This document shows positions 1-9,431 of a stretch of 64,000 nt of DNA, piece by piece. The position numbers and the translations under genes are program-made. Source of the DNA: Globicatella sulfidifaciens DSM 15739 (GTDB lineage Bacteria; Bacillota; Bacilli; Lactobacillales; Aerococcaceae); assembly GCF_900167405.1 (NCBI RefSeq), contig NZ_FUWO01000008.1, positions 35,069 through 99,068 on the forward strand. Direction: 5' to 3'. The notes beneath the pieces are model-generated. The model searched no databases, had not been told where the DNA came from, and worked only from the letters and a program-made list of their open reading frames with translations. How positions within the stretch are numbered: position 1 is the stretch's first letter; each line of letters begins with the position of its first letter.

Positions 1-480
1 TAATAACTGATTAACAATCCCTGTCTCCGGACTTAATACATCCATGACAATTCCTGTTACGATTATCCAAGATAAAAAGTGAGGTAAATACGATACCGTT
101 TGCATAAATTTTTTAGCATGTTTGTTTTTCACTTCATTAAGTAAGATCGCAAAACCAATTGAAAAGATGAATCCTAATGTTAAATTGATAATACTCATGG
201 CTAATGTATTTCTTACAACCCGAAGGAAGGTAGCATCTTTAAATAAGAACATAAAGTTTTCTAGTCCAACCCACTCTTGATTAAAATATCCTTTTCCAGG
301 TTTATAACGTTGAAAAGCCATTACCCACCCTATTAATGGAGCATAGTTAAATGTTAAAATATAAATGACAAATGGTAAGGATAATAGGACTAAATCTTTT
401 TGATTCCAAACTTTTTCAAAAAATGTTTTTTTCTTTGCAACACGATGTGTTTTTACTTGATTAATAGCTGTATTCTCCAT
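1..480 (-). CDS. Carbohydrate ABC transporter permease, LplB type (partial)
   Basis: The minus strand is open from an ATG at 480 to the window edge, giving the first 160 residues. After a basic cytoplasmic N-terminus (residues 1-25) there is a first membrane segment (about 30-48), then the stretch F-N-Y-A-P-L-I-G-W typical of LplB/YteP-like permeases that import oligosaccharides, an extracellular segment with the motif V-G-L-E-N-F, a second membrane helix (about 95-117) and a third starting near 133. The C-terminal EAA loop lies outside the window. It follows the binding-protein gene on the same strand after about 90 bp, so the two form one transporter; a second permease probably lies beyond position 1. 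The substrate is inferred from the neighbouring xylan enzymes as a xylo-oligosaccharide or related sugar. Family assignment is firm, substrate is not. Confidence 0.85.
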   Translation of the reverse strand, partial: MENTAINQVKTHRVAKKKTFFEKVWNQKDLVLLSLPFVIYILTFNYAPLIGWVMAFQRYKPGKGYFNQEWVGLENFMFLFKDATFLRVVRNTLAMSIINLTLGFIFSIGFAILLNEVKNKHAKKFMQTVSYLPHFLSWIIVTGIVMDVLSPETGIVNQLL

Positions 481-570
481 ACAATAAACCTCCAATCTCT
501 ATTAATAAAAATTTAGCCGACGTGAATCTCAAAGATAACACTCGGCTAACATTTAAAGATGATTCTTTGA

Positions 571-2247
571 TTAATTTTCGTTTTCCTCTGCTTTTTTAAT
601 TAATTCTTGTTCAAGATCATACCTTCTTTGAACTTCTTCTGTTAATGCACTTTCATAAGCTTCAACATCCACTTGAGCGTTATATGCATTCATATAATCT
701 TCCCAGTTTTTTTCAAAACTATCTGGTCCATCCATAATTATTTTGGGTAGCCATTGCATCTTAACATCGTTCATATTTTGGAAAGCAATACCAGCAGGAT
801 GAGAGCTTGTCCATTTATTTCGAGCTGTATAAAGTGGGAACCATGGTTCAACAGGATCCTGTTTGCGCATCATTTGGTTGTAATTTTCAACACCATAGGC
901 ATCTAGAATTTCTTTATCTATTTCAGACAATGTTTTTCTATGTTCAGAAGGTTGCTCACCTGGTAAAACAGTGTTTTTACCATCAGGTAACAAACCTTTA
1001 TATTGAGGCATGTATCCAAATGGTACTCCATTTTGTTGGACATAGTCAGGGTTTTTCCAATTTTCCCATTGTTCCTCAGTTCGGTAGAACATTCCATCTT
1101 CATCAACTAAATAATCTTCACCTTCAACACCCCAACCACGTAAAATCATCCCTTTTTCAGATACCATATCATCCCACATTTGTAAGATACCTTCTACGTC
1201 TTTAGCACTTACAGTGATACCAATACCACCTTGTGTAGATAAAACATCGCCTTCACGATACTGAGGTAGTACATCCGGATCCAATGTTAAACCTAATGGA
1301 GCATATGTTAATTCTTCTTTTCCTTGTGAATTTAAGGAATCTTCGGCTTGTCCGAAATTCCATCCTTGATCAACCATTCCTAAAACACGACCAGATGACA
1401 ATTTCGCAATATATTGATCATATTTTGCTGTAAATGTTTCTGGGTCTATAATTCCTTTAGAATATTCCTCTGATAATTTTTGGAAATATTGTTTTGCTTC
1501 TGGAATTTGATCATAAACATGCGCTGTTTTTGTTTCAGCATCAACGATTGCAGCACCCTCATTTGGATGTCCCGCTAAGAACATTGGTGGATTTTCCAAT
1601 GCAAATGCTCTCCAATCATCAGAAATGATTTCAAATCCAATATTTTTTTGCCCATCAGTTTCTGGATTTTCTGCCAAATAATCTTCGATTAATTTAAAAT
1701 ACTCATCAAGTGTTTTAATTTCAGGATAGTCAGCCCATTTTAAAATACGTTTTTGAATCCAGAATGCTTCACCATTATGTTCAGTTAATGTATCCACATT
1801 GCCTTCTCTAACTGCGAATTGAGGAATCGTATAAATATGGCCATCATTATCAGCTTTAATTTTTTCCCATTGAACATCACTTAAAATGCCTTTTAAATTT
1901 GGATAATCATCTAAATAATCTTCCAAAGGAATGAATGCTCCAGCATCGATCATAGCATTACGAGCATCTGATGGTTCTACAATATCTGGATACTCACCAC
2001 CTGCTACCATTACCCCGATACGTTCTTTGGCTGTTTGACCAGTTAACCAAGTTACTTTCACACGCCAACCGAACTCTTCAGCAAACGCATCATTAATACG
2101 TGTGTTTTCTGAAATTTCAACACCAGGGTTCGCAATAAATGCTGTATAATGTCTTTCTTCCTGTGCTTTTACTGGAAGGGTACCACCAACTGATGCTGTA
2201 GTTAAAAGTGTCAATGCTGAAAGTGCTAATTTGTTCAATTTTTTCAT
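571..2247 (-). CDS. Extracellular carbohydrate-binding protein of ABC transporter (LplA/YtcQ-like)
   Basis: This 558-residue protein has a basic start, a hydrophobic stretch and a likely signal-peptidase I site after V-K-A (about residue 28). It lacks the lipobox cysteine expected for a Gram-positive binding lipoprotein. The length and acidic C-terminus fit the large family-1 solute-binding proteins paired with LplB/LplC permeases. It would capture oligosaccharides at the cell surface. ATG is preferred over the in-frame GTG one codon upstream because the spacing to the AGGAGG site is better. It is divergent from an AraC-family regulator gene, the usual arrangement for specific control, and is followed by the permease gene. 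Target sugar is inferred from the adjacent xylanolytic operon. Confidence 0.85.
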   Translation of the reverse strand: MKKLNKLALSALTLLTTASVGGTLPVKAQEERHYTAFIANPGVEISENTRINDAFAEEFGWRVKVTWLTGQTAKERIGVMVAGGEYPDIVEPSDARNAMIDAGAFIPLEDYLDDYPNLKGILSDVQWEKIKADNDGHIYTIPQFAVREGNVDTLTEHNGEAFWIQKRILKWADYPEIKTLDEYFKLIEDYLAENPETDGQKNIGFEIISDDWRAFALENPPMFLAGHPNEGAAIVDAETKTAHVYDQIPEAKQYFQKLSEEYSKGIIDPETFTAKYDQYIAKLSSGRVLGMVDQGWNFGQAEDSLNSQGKEELTYAPLGLTLDPDVLPQYREGDVLSTQGGIGITVSAKDVEGILQMWDDMVSEKGMILRGWGVEGEDYLVDEDGMFYRTEEQWENWKNPDYVQQNGVPFGYMPQYKGLLPDGKNTVLPGEQPSEHRKTLSEIDKEILDAYGVENYNQMMRKQDPVEPWFPLYTARNKWTSSHPAGIAFQNMNDVKMQWLPKIIMDGPDSFEKNWEDYMNAYNAQVDVEAYESALTEEVQRRYDLEQELIKKAEENEN

Positions 2248-2250
2248 CAC

Positions 2251-2563
2251 ATTTCCTCCTAAAAAAATTTGATTTGTAGGTTAGTTTAATAAACAAACTA
2301 TAATTGCACAACAATCCGAGTAAAGACTTCCTCCTTTCGGGTCCTCGGTAGACTTACTTGAGCCTTAGATTGTTCTTAAGCTTCTGTTTATAGTTTATAA
2401 TAAACCGTTTCCATTTAAAAGACACAAAACGCTGACAACTAGACAAAATCTGTCATGCTAAAAAACCTACTATTTTACTTCAAGCTTTGTGAAGCAAAAG
2501 CAACCCTTTACATATTTCTCTTTCTGAATTATATTATAGACATAAGCAAGAAAGGGGTTTATC
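2251..2563. promoter_or_regulatory. Divergent promoter region between binding protein and AraC gene, with weak cre-like site
   Basis: No gene is seen here. Both flanking genes start outward, each with a good ribosome binding site (AGGAGG on the minus side, AAGGGG on the plus side). Near 2401-2414 the minus strand reads ATGGAAACGGTTTA, which matches about 11 of 14 positions of the CcpA cre consensus and overlaps an AT-rich promoter-like stretch. Around 2315-2345 the minus-strand leader can form a short hairpin closed by CCGAG/CTCGG. The cre call is tentative. Confidence 0.35.
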
Positions 2564-3409
2564 ATGACAGGCTTAGAGAATTATCATTTCGGTCAAGAGA
2601 TGCAACATCGTGAATATCACCCAACTGACTTAGATTTCGAAAAACATATTCATCGAAGTTTTGAACTCTGGTTTTGTGAATACGGCGAGTTTCAAATTTC
2701 AATCGATGATCACATTTATACCTTAAAAACAAATCAAATGCTTTTAATATTACCCTTCCAATCGCATGGCGTCCAATCATTTGTAAAAAATCAAGGACAT
2801 ATTTGGATCTTTTCTCCTGAATATATTGTTGATTTTTTCCAACAAGTACAAGGTAAAAAATTTGCTTACCCTATTATTCAATTGTCGGAAAATGACGTAT
2901 CAGATCTAATGGACAAATTATTTCAAAACGATTCTATTTTTTCTCATAAATGGGCACTGTATCAAATATTGTCTCTTTACGAAAAACATACGGATCTTAT
3001 TGACTCACAATTGAAAGATTCCATTACAGAAAAAATTGCATCATGGTTTTCTGAAAATTTCGATAAAAACAAGACATTATCCGATTTAAGTGAAGATATT
3101 GGGTATAGTAACGATTATTTATCTAAAATTATTTCTTCTACTTTTGAATCGAACTTTTCTCATATTATGAATCAACACCGGATTAATCGTGCATGTTATT
3201 TATTATCTAATTCTAGTTATCCTATTACTGAAATTTCAAATCTCGCTGGCTTCCAAAATGTTCGTACATTCAATCGCAACTTTTCAAAAATGATGGATAT
3301 TACACCACGTGAATATCGCAATAGTACCTTTAACTTAGAACATACCAACGCTAAAACAGACTTTTATACAGAAGCTTTCTTAAGAACTAATCAAATAAAA
3401 GGAAAATAA
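2564..3409 (+). CDS. AraC-family transcriptional regulator
   Basis: A 281-residue cytoplasmic regulator. Residues about 15-75 form a cupin-like sensing domain, with a His-containing segment followed by a G-E-F-Q-I strand and a P-F-Q-S-H-G turn. Residues about 165-265 carry the double helix-turn-helix, including the typical second half I-T-E-I-S-N-L-A-G-F followed by F-N-R-N-F-S-K and T-P-R-E-Y-R. This fits sugar-responsive AraC/XylS activators. It is transcribed divergently from the sugar-binding protein gene, so it most likely controls that transporter and perhaps the downstream glycosidase operon. The start has AAGGGG at good spacing. A terminator follows directly. Confidence 0.88.
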   Translation: MTGLENYHFGQEMQHREYHPTDLDFEKHIHRSFELWFCEYGEFQISIDDHIYTLKTNQMLLILPFQSHGVQSFVKNQGHIWIFSPEYIVDFFQQVQGKKFAYPIIQLSENDVSDLMDKLFQNDSIFSHKWALYQILSLYEKHTDLIDSQLKDSITEKIASWFSENFDKNKTLSDLSEDIGYSNDYLSKIISSTFESNFSHIMNQHRINRACYLLSNSSYPITEISNLAGFQNVRTFNRNFSKMMDITPREYRNSTFNLEHTNAKTDFYTEAFLRTNQIKGK

Positions 3410-3414
3410 TTTAA

Positions 3415-3463
3415 GGCTAGGTAAAGAACAAATTACTTGTTGTTACCTAGCCGTATTTTTTTG
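3415..3463 (+). terminator. Rho-independent terminator after AraC gene
   Basis: Arms GGCTAGGTAA and TTACCTAGCC form a perfect 10-bp stem followed by a T-run. It ends the regulator transcript and separates it from the convergent GH39 gene. Confidence 0.85.
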
Positions 3464-3514
3464 AGTTGGTTTATAATATAAGTTAAATTATCATTATTTC
3501 CAACTTTAGTTTCA

Positions 3515-4984
3515 TTATATTCTATCAATATAAAAGCCACGATCACTCTTAATCTTTACTGATTTTAAGGTTATTAAGCCAATTTCATGTGATTTAATTT
3601 CCACTTCAAAATCACCGTCTTTTAGTAAATCAGATATTAATTTTGGCTGTGCTCCTTGTTTTATCAAAGTAAGATGTTCTTTATTCAATGAAGCTGGCTC
3701 ACCTAAATCATGCCAAACTTTTCTTGGATTAGTTGTTTTGGGACTGACCACCTGGTGAATCATGGATTGCGTTCCTTTCATCCCATTAATCTTAAAATGT
3801 ATTTTTAAACTTTCTTCTGCAAAATTCCAGTAAACAATTCGTACATTTTTGTCTTTATCAGTAGTAATAATCACATTGTTATCACGGTATATACAATTAG
3901 GATAAAGTTGTTTAAAGAAATAAAAAGTCCAATAAGTTGGTTTCGGTATATTGCCATTTGCAACAAGACCGAATCCTCCATGAAACGGGGTAAAGGGCAC
4001 CCCCATCTCTTCAAAGACATCTCCAAAAGTCCAATATGAATACAACTGAGATGTATCCCCTAATTGCGACAACAAATAAGCAACATAAGCAGCATTTAGA
4101 TTAGTATCATGTAATGGTGTGTCTGGTCGATATGAGGTATTAAATTCTGTAATATGAATTGGTAATCCTTTAAATTCCTCAAAGCTTTCAATTGTTTGAC
4201 GGGTAACTGACAATTCTTCCAATGATTCATCGGGGTTTCTTAATGTGGTATAACTATAATGCCCATCCACAGTTGGTTGATCAATGGTATAAAAATGACG
4301 AGTAAAATAATCCAATGCAATCTCGCGTTCACGACAGAACTCTAAAAATTTAGGATGCCAAGTCTCTTCTACACCGCCACACACTGCGGGACCCCCTACT
4401 TTAAATTTTGGATTAAAAGCTTTTATTGCTTTAAAAGTCACTTCAAATAATTTGAAGTACTCTTCCATATCGGCATTTTCCCAAAAACCAGGTAAATTAG
4501 GTTCATTCCAAACTTCAATTGGCCAGCTTAAAACTTCATCTTCTCCATATCGCTCCATTAAATGTTGTAAAGTTACAACAACTAAATCGGTCCATTTTTG
4601 ATAATCTTTGGGCGGTGTCACTTGGCCTTTCCAATAGAAGACTGTTTGGGTACCAGAAGCTAATTCTTCGGGCATAAATCCTAATTCAAGATAAGGTTTT
4701 AAACCTATCTCTTGATAAAAGTCCATGACTAAGTCTAAGTAGGTAAAATTATATTCAACGTGAGTTTTGCCGTCTTTATCTTGATATTCATGATAAATCG
4801 CCATATCATCTAAAAAAAGACCATGGCCACGAATATACTTAAATCCAATTGTTTCTTGAACATATCTTAATTGCTTTTGATAATTTTCTTGTAGTGCTAG
4901 TCCCATCCGCCCGGTTCCAATACATAAATCACTATGATTATTAAATTGGATACCTTCTGACTTCATATCCAGTTCTATCTTCAT
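3515..4984 (-). CDS. GH39-family beta-xylosidase
   Basis: A 489-residue protein without signal peptide, hence cytoplasmic. The (beta/alpha)8 barrel shows the general acid/base in the W-N-E-P motif (Glu161) and the nucleophile in I-T-E-F (Glu280), both placed as in GH39 beta-xylosidases of clan GH-A. A beta-rich C-terminal part follows (about 370-489). It would release xylose from imported xylo-oligosaccharides. It is the last gene of the minus-strand operon starting with the GH120 gene and follows the acetylesterase after 20 bp, with AGAGGAG before the ATG. GH39 also contains alpha-L-iduronidases, but the context favours xylosidase. Confidence 0.88.
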   Translation of the reverse strand: MKIELDMKSEGIQFNNHSDLCIGTGRMGLALQENYQKQLRYVQETIGFKYIRGHGLFLDDMAIYHEYQDKDGKTHVEYNFTYLDLVMDFYQEIGLKPYLELGFMPEELASGTQTVFYWKGQVTPPKDYQKWTDLVVVTLQHLMERYGEDEVLSWPIEVWNEPNLPGFWENADMEEYFKLFEVTFKAIKAFNPKFKVGGPAVCGGVEETWHPKFLEFCREREIALDYFTRHFYTIDQPTVDGHYSYTTLRNPDESLEELSVTRQTIESFEEFKGLPIHITEFNTSYRPDTPLHDTNLNAAYVAYLLSQLGDTSQLYSYWTFGDVFEEMGVPFTPFHGGFGLVANGNIPKPTYWTFYFFKQLYPNCIYRDNNVIITTDKDKNVRIVYWNFAEESLKIHFKINGMKGTQSMIHQVVSPKTTNPRKVWHDLGEPASLNKEHLTLIKQGAQPKLISDLLKDGDFEVEIKSHEIGLITLKSVKIKSDRGFYIDRI

Positions 4985-5004
4985 GAAATTCTCCTCTCAA
5001 AAAT

Positions 5005-6657
5005 TTAATTCGATAATGCAAACGGCATCAGGGGGTGATGTAATTCGTTGTATATATTCACTTCATAAAAAGCCGTTTTAGCAAAATTGATTTTAATATC
5101 ACGCAAAGGTGCTATTGCTGGTGATTCGATAATCATTTGATTGCCACTTAAGTTTACTTTTACTTCTTTATCAGTTATGCCATCAACTATTATTTCTAGT
5201 CCATTGATACCATCCGTTATTGGAGGGATAAAAGTATCCGGTATTTCTGCTAATTCAAATCCATTATAACTTTCAAAATCACGTTCTTCTTTGACTAATT
5301 GTTGACAATTTTCGATTATAACAATTGCTTTTCCGTCTTCAACATTCAACTTTTTAGCTCGTGGAGCATAAGCAGGTGCAGGATTTCCAAAATCAATGTG
5401 GTCAACTAATTGATACAATCTTTCCGCTAATACCTTTTTATTTTTTGGATGAATATCAAAAATATTGCCAACATCTGATGAACTGATTAAGTAATTATCC
5501 GGAACGGAATCAGCAATGAGTTCTTGTTCCTCACGTATTTTAACAAACTTGGAACCCTCATTGCCTAACCATTCACCAAACGGCGCAATTTGTACAACAT
5601 AGAACGGAAGGTATGTTTGCTTTTTATTACGTTCTAACCATGCCTCACGCCACGACTGCACCATCTGTTTGAATAAATTATGATAATGTTCGGCTAAATC
5701 ACAATCACTCTCACCCTGATACCATAAAACACCTTTAATGCTAAATCCCGCTATAGGGGCTATCATTTGTTCAAATAAACCCCCTGGCTCTTTTACATCT
5801 TGAGGACCCACTTCGGTCATTTCTTCATAGGTCAATTCTGATATATTAATCTTTTCACCATTGATTTCAATCCAATTAGCCGACTTAGGTTGGGACGCTT
5901 CATCTGCCTGAATTTTTTCTAGAACACTTGGTAAATAGGTATTTTTAATCACATGACTAAAACCCTCATAGCTTTCTTGACTTGATAAAAGTGGTCGGAC
6001 AGCCTCTTTAATACCATAGTAACGCTCTAAATCTAAGTTAGACACAATTTCATTAAAATTATCCATGTAAAATTTTAATTGCGGATTCTTACTTAGGGCT
6101 GCTTTCGGGGTCCAACTAACAGCACTCGTTCCGCCCCAATTACTTGAAACTATCCCTACTGGAATGCCTTTTTCACGCATTTTTTTAGCGAAATAATATC
6201 CAATGGCACACATCTCAGGAATGGTTGAAGGTTCAGCACTCACCCAACGATCCCATTGATTCCATTGCTTAAATCCTAATTCACGTTCTCCTTCAAACGA
6301 ATATTGTCCGACTGTATACATTCTTAAATGTGGGTCCGTATTCGTTATTTCTTCCTCCAGATGTTGTTCATAACGCATCCAAAATTCCATATTGCTTTGC
6401 CCACCTGCTAACCAAATCTCGCCTATATCCACATTCTTTAACTCAATGTCATTTACTTTCAATGTAACATTCACTTGTGCAGGCTGCTCAGGAATTAGGA
6501 TAGAAAAGCTTCCTTTCAAAACTTGCTCTTGATGGATCAATTCTTCATTTAAATGGACAGATACCGTCTCATCTTGGTCACTCGTTCCAAAGATAGCAAT
6601 TGGTTTTTCTCTTTGCAGAACCATATTATCTGTAAAAATACTGGCTAATGTTATCAA
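5005..6657 (-). CDS. SGNH-type acetylesterase (sialate O-acetylesterase family), probable acetyl-xylooligosaccharide esterase
   Basis: A 550-residue protein lacking a signal peptide. The N-terminus (I-F-T-D-N-M-V-L-Q-R) and the catalytic motif G-G-Q-S-N-M with Ser88 are diagnostic for the sialate O-acetylesterase family. W-Y-Q-G-E-S-D (312-318) supplies the oxyanion block and D-I-H-P (Asp401, His403) the rest of the triad. The family removes O-acetyl groups from sugars; between xylosidase genes the likely role is deacetylation of imported acetylated xylo-oligosaccharides. The start is TTG with GAGGTGA at correct spacing; no better start is visible. Sialate as substrate is less likely because no sialic acid genes are present. 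Confidence 0.82.
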   Translation of the reverse strand: MITLASIFTDNMVLQREKPIAIFGTSDQDETVSVHLNEELIHQEQVLKGSFSILIPEQPAQVNVTLKVNDIELKNVDIGEIWLAGGQSNMEFWMRYEQHLEEEITNTDPHLRMYTVGQYSFEGERELGFKQWNQWDRWVSAEPSTIPEMCAIGYYFAKKMREKGIPVGIVSSNWGGTSAVSWTPKAALSKNPQLKFYMDNFNEIVSNLDLERYYGIKEAVRPLLSSQESYEGFSHVIKNTYLPSVLEKIQADEASQPKSANWIEINGEKINISELTYEEMTEVGPQDVKEPGGLFEQMIAPIAGFSIKGVLWYQGESDCDLAEHYHNLFKQMVQSWREAWLERNKKQTYLPFYVVQIAPFGEWLGNEGSKFVKIREEQELIADSVPDNYLISSSDVGNIFDIHPKNKKVLAERLYQLVDHIDFGNPAPAYAPRAKKLNVEDGKAIVIIENCQQLVKEERDFESYNGFELAEIPDTFIPPITDGINGLEIIVDGITDKEVKVNLSGNQMIIESPAIAPLRDIKINFAKTAFYEVNIYNELHHPLMPFALSN

Positions 6658-6682
6658 ATTATCACCTCATTTAATGCACGAA

Positions 6683-6732
6683 GGTAAGTGGACTAGGAGT
6701 ATAGGCATGGTCACTCCATTGGTCCACTTACC
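6683..6732. repeat. Inverted repeat / long hairpin in operon gap
   Basis: Between the aldo/keto reductase remnant and the esterase gene, GGTAAGTGGAC (6683-6693) and GTCCACTTACC (6722-6732) form a perfect 11-bp stem, with an inner GGAGT/ACTCC stem. No T-run follows on the minus strand, so it does not look like a classical terminator. It may be an mRNA processing or stability structure, or a small repeat. Confidence 0.6.
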
Positions 6733-6741
6733 GACGCTAAT

Positions 6742-7709
6742 TTATCCTATTTTTCGATTGAATTTTTTAAATTCAAATAAGGCATCTATTTCTTGCTCTA
6801 TCTCAGGTGTTATTTCAACTGCTAACGCTTTTAAATTATTCTCTAACCGCTCAGGTTTAGTTGCACCGGTAATCAAACATGAGATAGCTGATTTTCTTAA
6901 AGCCCACGCAAGAGAAACGCTTGCTAAATCCGTGTCCAAGCGGTCGAAAGTTTTTATTAGAGCTTCCACTTTTTCTAAATTTTCTTCAGTCAACATCGCT
7001 TGTATTTTGTCTTGATAGGTAGCCCGTGAACCTTCAGGTATTGCTTGACCTTGACGGTATTTACCTGTTAAGAGCCCTTGTGATAAGGGAGAAAATGACA
7101 CAATCCCAACCCCATGGCGTTCGCACACATCCATCACCTCTTTTTCAATATAACATCAAAAATATTATATTGTGGTTGAATCACAGAAATTGGATGTAAT
7201 CCCATTTCCTTTATTATGATGAGTGCTTCTAATAATTGAACTGGCGTCCATTCACTCACTCCATAATACCACACTTTGCCTTGATCAACTAAATCACTCA
7301 ATGATTGTAGTGTTTCTTCTAAAGGTGTTTCATGATCAAACCGATGGCAAAAATACATATCTAAATAAGTCGTTTGCATATTTACTAATGACTGCTCAAT
7401 GGTTTCAAAGAGATGTTTTCTTGATAATCCCCTTCCATTAGCATCTTTTCCTGCTGGGAAAAACACCTTGCTGGACAATACTAACTCTTTACGTGGATAC
7501 TTTTGTTAAATTTGCCCTAAAAATCGTTCAGCTGCACCGCCACTATAAGCATCGGCACAATCAATAAAATTTACGCCCTTCGAAATTGCTTAATCAATAG
7601 TCGCTTCAGCAACATCTTGAGTTTTTTGGTCACTAACATCAGTCATCCAACTACCAATCGCAATTTCACTAACTTTTAGGCCAATTTTTCCTAAACGACG
7701 ATATCTCAT
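6742..7709 (-). pseudogene. Aldo/keto reductase pseudogene (two stops and one frameshift)
   Basis: Translating the minus strand from an ATG at 7709 (behind AAAGGGGAAA) gives M-R-Y-R-R-L-G-K-I-G, a canonical aldo/keto reductase start. The frame meets a TAA near 7590 and another near 7507, continues as reductase (V-L-S-S-K-V-F-F-P, then M-Y-F-C-H-R-F-D), then breaks near 7140, where one A is missing from an A-run. The next frame resumes with E-V-M-D-V-C-E-R-H-G-V-G-I-V-S-F-S-P-L-S-Q-G and runs to the family-typical C-terminus at 6742. The intact product would have had about 323 residues, normal for the potassium-channel-beta-like AKR group. Three independent lesions make a sequencing artefact unlikely. 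It sits inside the xylan operon. Confidence 0.9.
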
Positions 7710-7727
7710 ACTTTTCCCCTTTACTTC

Positions 7728-7973
7728 CTACCATTTACCTACCGGACAACGCTTATGATTTAATGCTGAACGAAACTGATAAAAGCAACCACATTTACTA
7801 CACGTTTCTTGATTGCGAAATGGACAATTTAGACAGATCTGTTGTCTTTGTAGCCAAACCTCATCTGAGACACGATCCAATTCAAGTGCTAACTGATCTT
7901 CAATCAGTTGTGATACATCAATCTTCATTAGTTCTTCTTTGGTTTCACATCCAAAACACGGTCGTTTTTCCAT
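7728..7973 (-). CDS. Small Cys-rich protein, possible metal-binding (DUF6171-like)
   Basis: An 81-residue protein with eight cysteines arranged as C-x2-C near the N-terminus (6, 9), C-x2-C (47, 50), C-x2-C-x-C (58, 61, 63) and a final Cys76. This pattern points to zinc or an iron-sulfur centre rather than disulfides, since there is no signal peptide. I recall small proteins of this type grouped as DUF6171, but that match is from memory. It lies tightly between the GH51 gene (3 bp away) and the reductase remnant, so it is co-transcribed with xylan-degradation genes. Function is unknown. Confidence 0.65.
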   Translation of the reverse strand: MEKRPCFGCETKEELMKIDVSQLIEDQLALELDRVSDEVWLQRQQICLNCPFRNQETCSKCGCFYQFRSALNHKRCPVGKW

Positions 7974-7976
7974 AGG

Positions 7977-9416
7977 CTAGATCGCTACTTGGACTGTCAC
8001 AACCGACATTGGCGCTACTTTAACTTCTAATGTTTGATCAAAGATTTGTACTTCTTCCACATCTTGAATTGTAACTGTCTCTGGGTGAGAAAAATCATTA
8101 TAATCATCCATTTTTTCGCCTTTTATTCCTTTTGCAGAAAGGATTGACTTCGCATTGATATTATCAATGCTAATGGTTTCATTTTCAGTCAATGAAAAAT
8201 TACAGATAGAAATAGTCATCACTTGGTCTTTTTTTGAAATGGTATAGGTGATCGTTTCACTTTCGTCACCAAAACTTTCAACAAACTCAGCCTCATGATG
8301 TTCTTTATATAAATCAAAAACATGATAAGTAGGTGTTTTAACCATTTCGGCACCTTCTGTCAATACCATTGATTGCAACACATTGACTGTTTGAGCGATA
8401 TTTGCCATATGTACTCGTTCAGCATGTTTATGGAAAATATTGAATGTAATGGCTGCCACCATAGCATCACGAATTGAATTTTGTTGATATAAGAATCCCG
8501 GGTTTGTACCTGGTTCAACCGCTAACCAAGTTCCCCATTCATCCACAATTAATCCTACTCGTTTTTCTGGATCATATTGGTCCATAATTGCGGAATGACG
8601 TGTAATTAATTCATCCATATATTGAGCATGTTTAATTAATGACCACCATTCTTTTTCCTCAAAACCAGTTGCTGGACCTTTATCTTCCCACGCACCCGTC
8701 ATTGCATAATGGTGCAGACTAAGACCGTCCATAAAACGCCCCGCGTTTTTCATTAATACTTCTGTCCAATAATAATCATCTACAGTTGGGCCACAAGCAA
8801 TTTTATAAATCGGTTGTTCTCCATACTGACGAACATAAGTTTGGTAACGGCGATACTCATCGGCATAATACTCAGCGCGCATATTACCACCACATCCCCA
8901 ACTTTCATTACCGACACCAAAGAATTTCATTTTCCAAGGTTCATCTTGTCCATTTTCACGTCTTTGGTTAGCCATTGGCGATTCTCCAGCCATGGTGATA
9001 TATTCCACCCACTCTTGCATTTCTTGAACTGTGCCACTGCCCACATTGCCATTAACATAAGCATCACATTCTAATTGCTTAATCAATTCAAAAAACTCAT
9101 GTGTTCCAAAATGGTTATTCTCTGTTACACCGCCCCAATGGGTATTCACCATTTTATTACGAGTTTCCTTTGGACCAATACCATCTTTCCAATGATACTC
9201 ATCCGCAAAACATCCTCCTGGCCAACGCAATACTGGTATTTTAATATTTTTTAGTGCTTCAACGACATCTTGTCGCATTCCGTTCACATTTGGAATTTCA
9301 GAATCTTCGCCTACATAAATGCCTCCATAAATACAACGTCCTAAATGTTCAGCAAAATGACCATAGATATATTTCGAAATTTTTGGTCCCTTTTTATTAA
9401 TAACTGTAACTTTCAT
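7977..9416 (-). CDS. Alpha-L-arabinofuranosidase, GH51
   Basis: A 479-residue cytoplasmic enzyme with the GH51 hallmark N-terminus ([10 protein letters not shown]) and R-W-P-G-G-C-F. The acid/base lies in G-V-G-N-E-S-W (Glu171) and the nucleophile in V-D-E-W-G-T-W (Glu293). A beta-sandwich C-terminal domain follows (about 380-479). It removes arabinose side chains from imported arabinoxylo-oligosaccharides, which fits its place between a GH120 xylosidase gene and other xylan genes. AGAGGAGG precedes the ATG. Length matches the short single-chain bacterial GH51 enzymes. Confidence 0.93.
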   Translation of the reverse strand: MKVTVINKKGPKISKYIYGHFAEHLGRCIYGGIYVGEDSEIPNVNGMRQDVVEALKNIKIPVLRWPGGCFADEYHWKDGIGPKETRNKMVNTHWGGVTENNHFGTHEFFELIKQLECDAYVNGNVGSGTVQEMQEWVEYITMAGESPMANQRRENGQDEPWKMKFFGVGNESWGCGGNMRAEYYADEYRRYQTYVRQYGEQPIYKIACGPTVDDYYWTEVLMKNAGRFMDGLSLHHYAMTGAWEDKGPATGFEEKEWWSLIKHAQYMDELITRHSAIMDQYDPEKRVGLIVDEWGTWLAVEPGTNPGFLYQQNSIRDAMVAAITFNIFHKHAERVHMANIAQTVNVLQSMVLTEGAEMVKTPTYHVFDLYKEHHEAEFVESFGDESETITYTISKKDQVMTISICNFSLTENETISIDNINAKSILSAKGIKGEKMDDYNDFSHPETVTIQDVEEVQIFDQTLEVKVAPMSVVTVQVAI

Positions 9417-9431
9417 GTTACGCCTCCTCTT

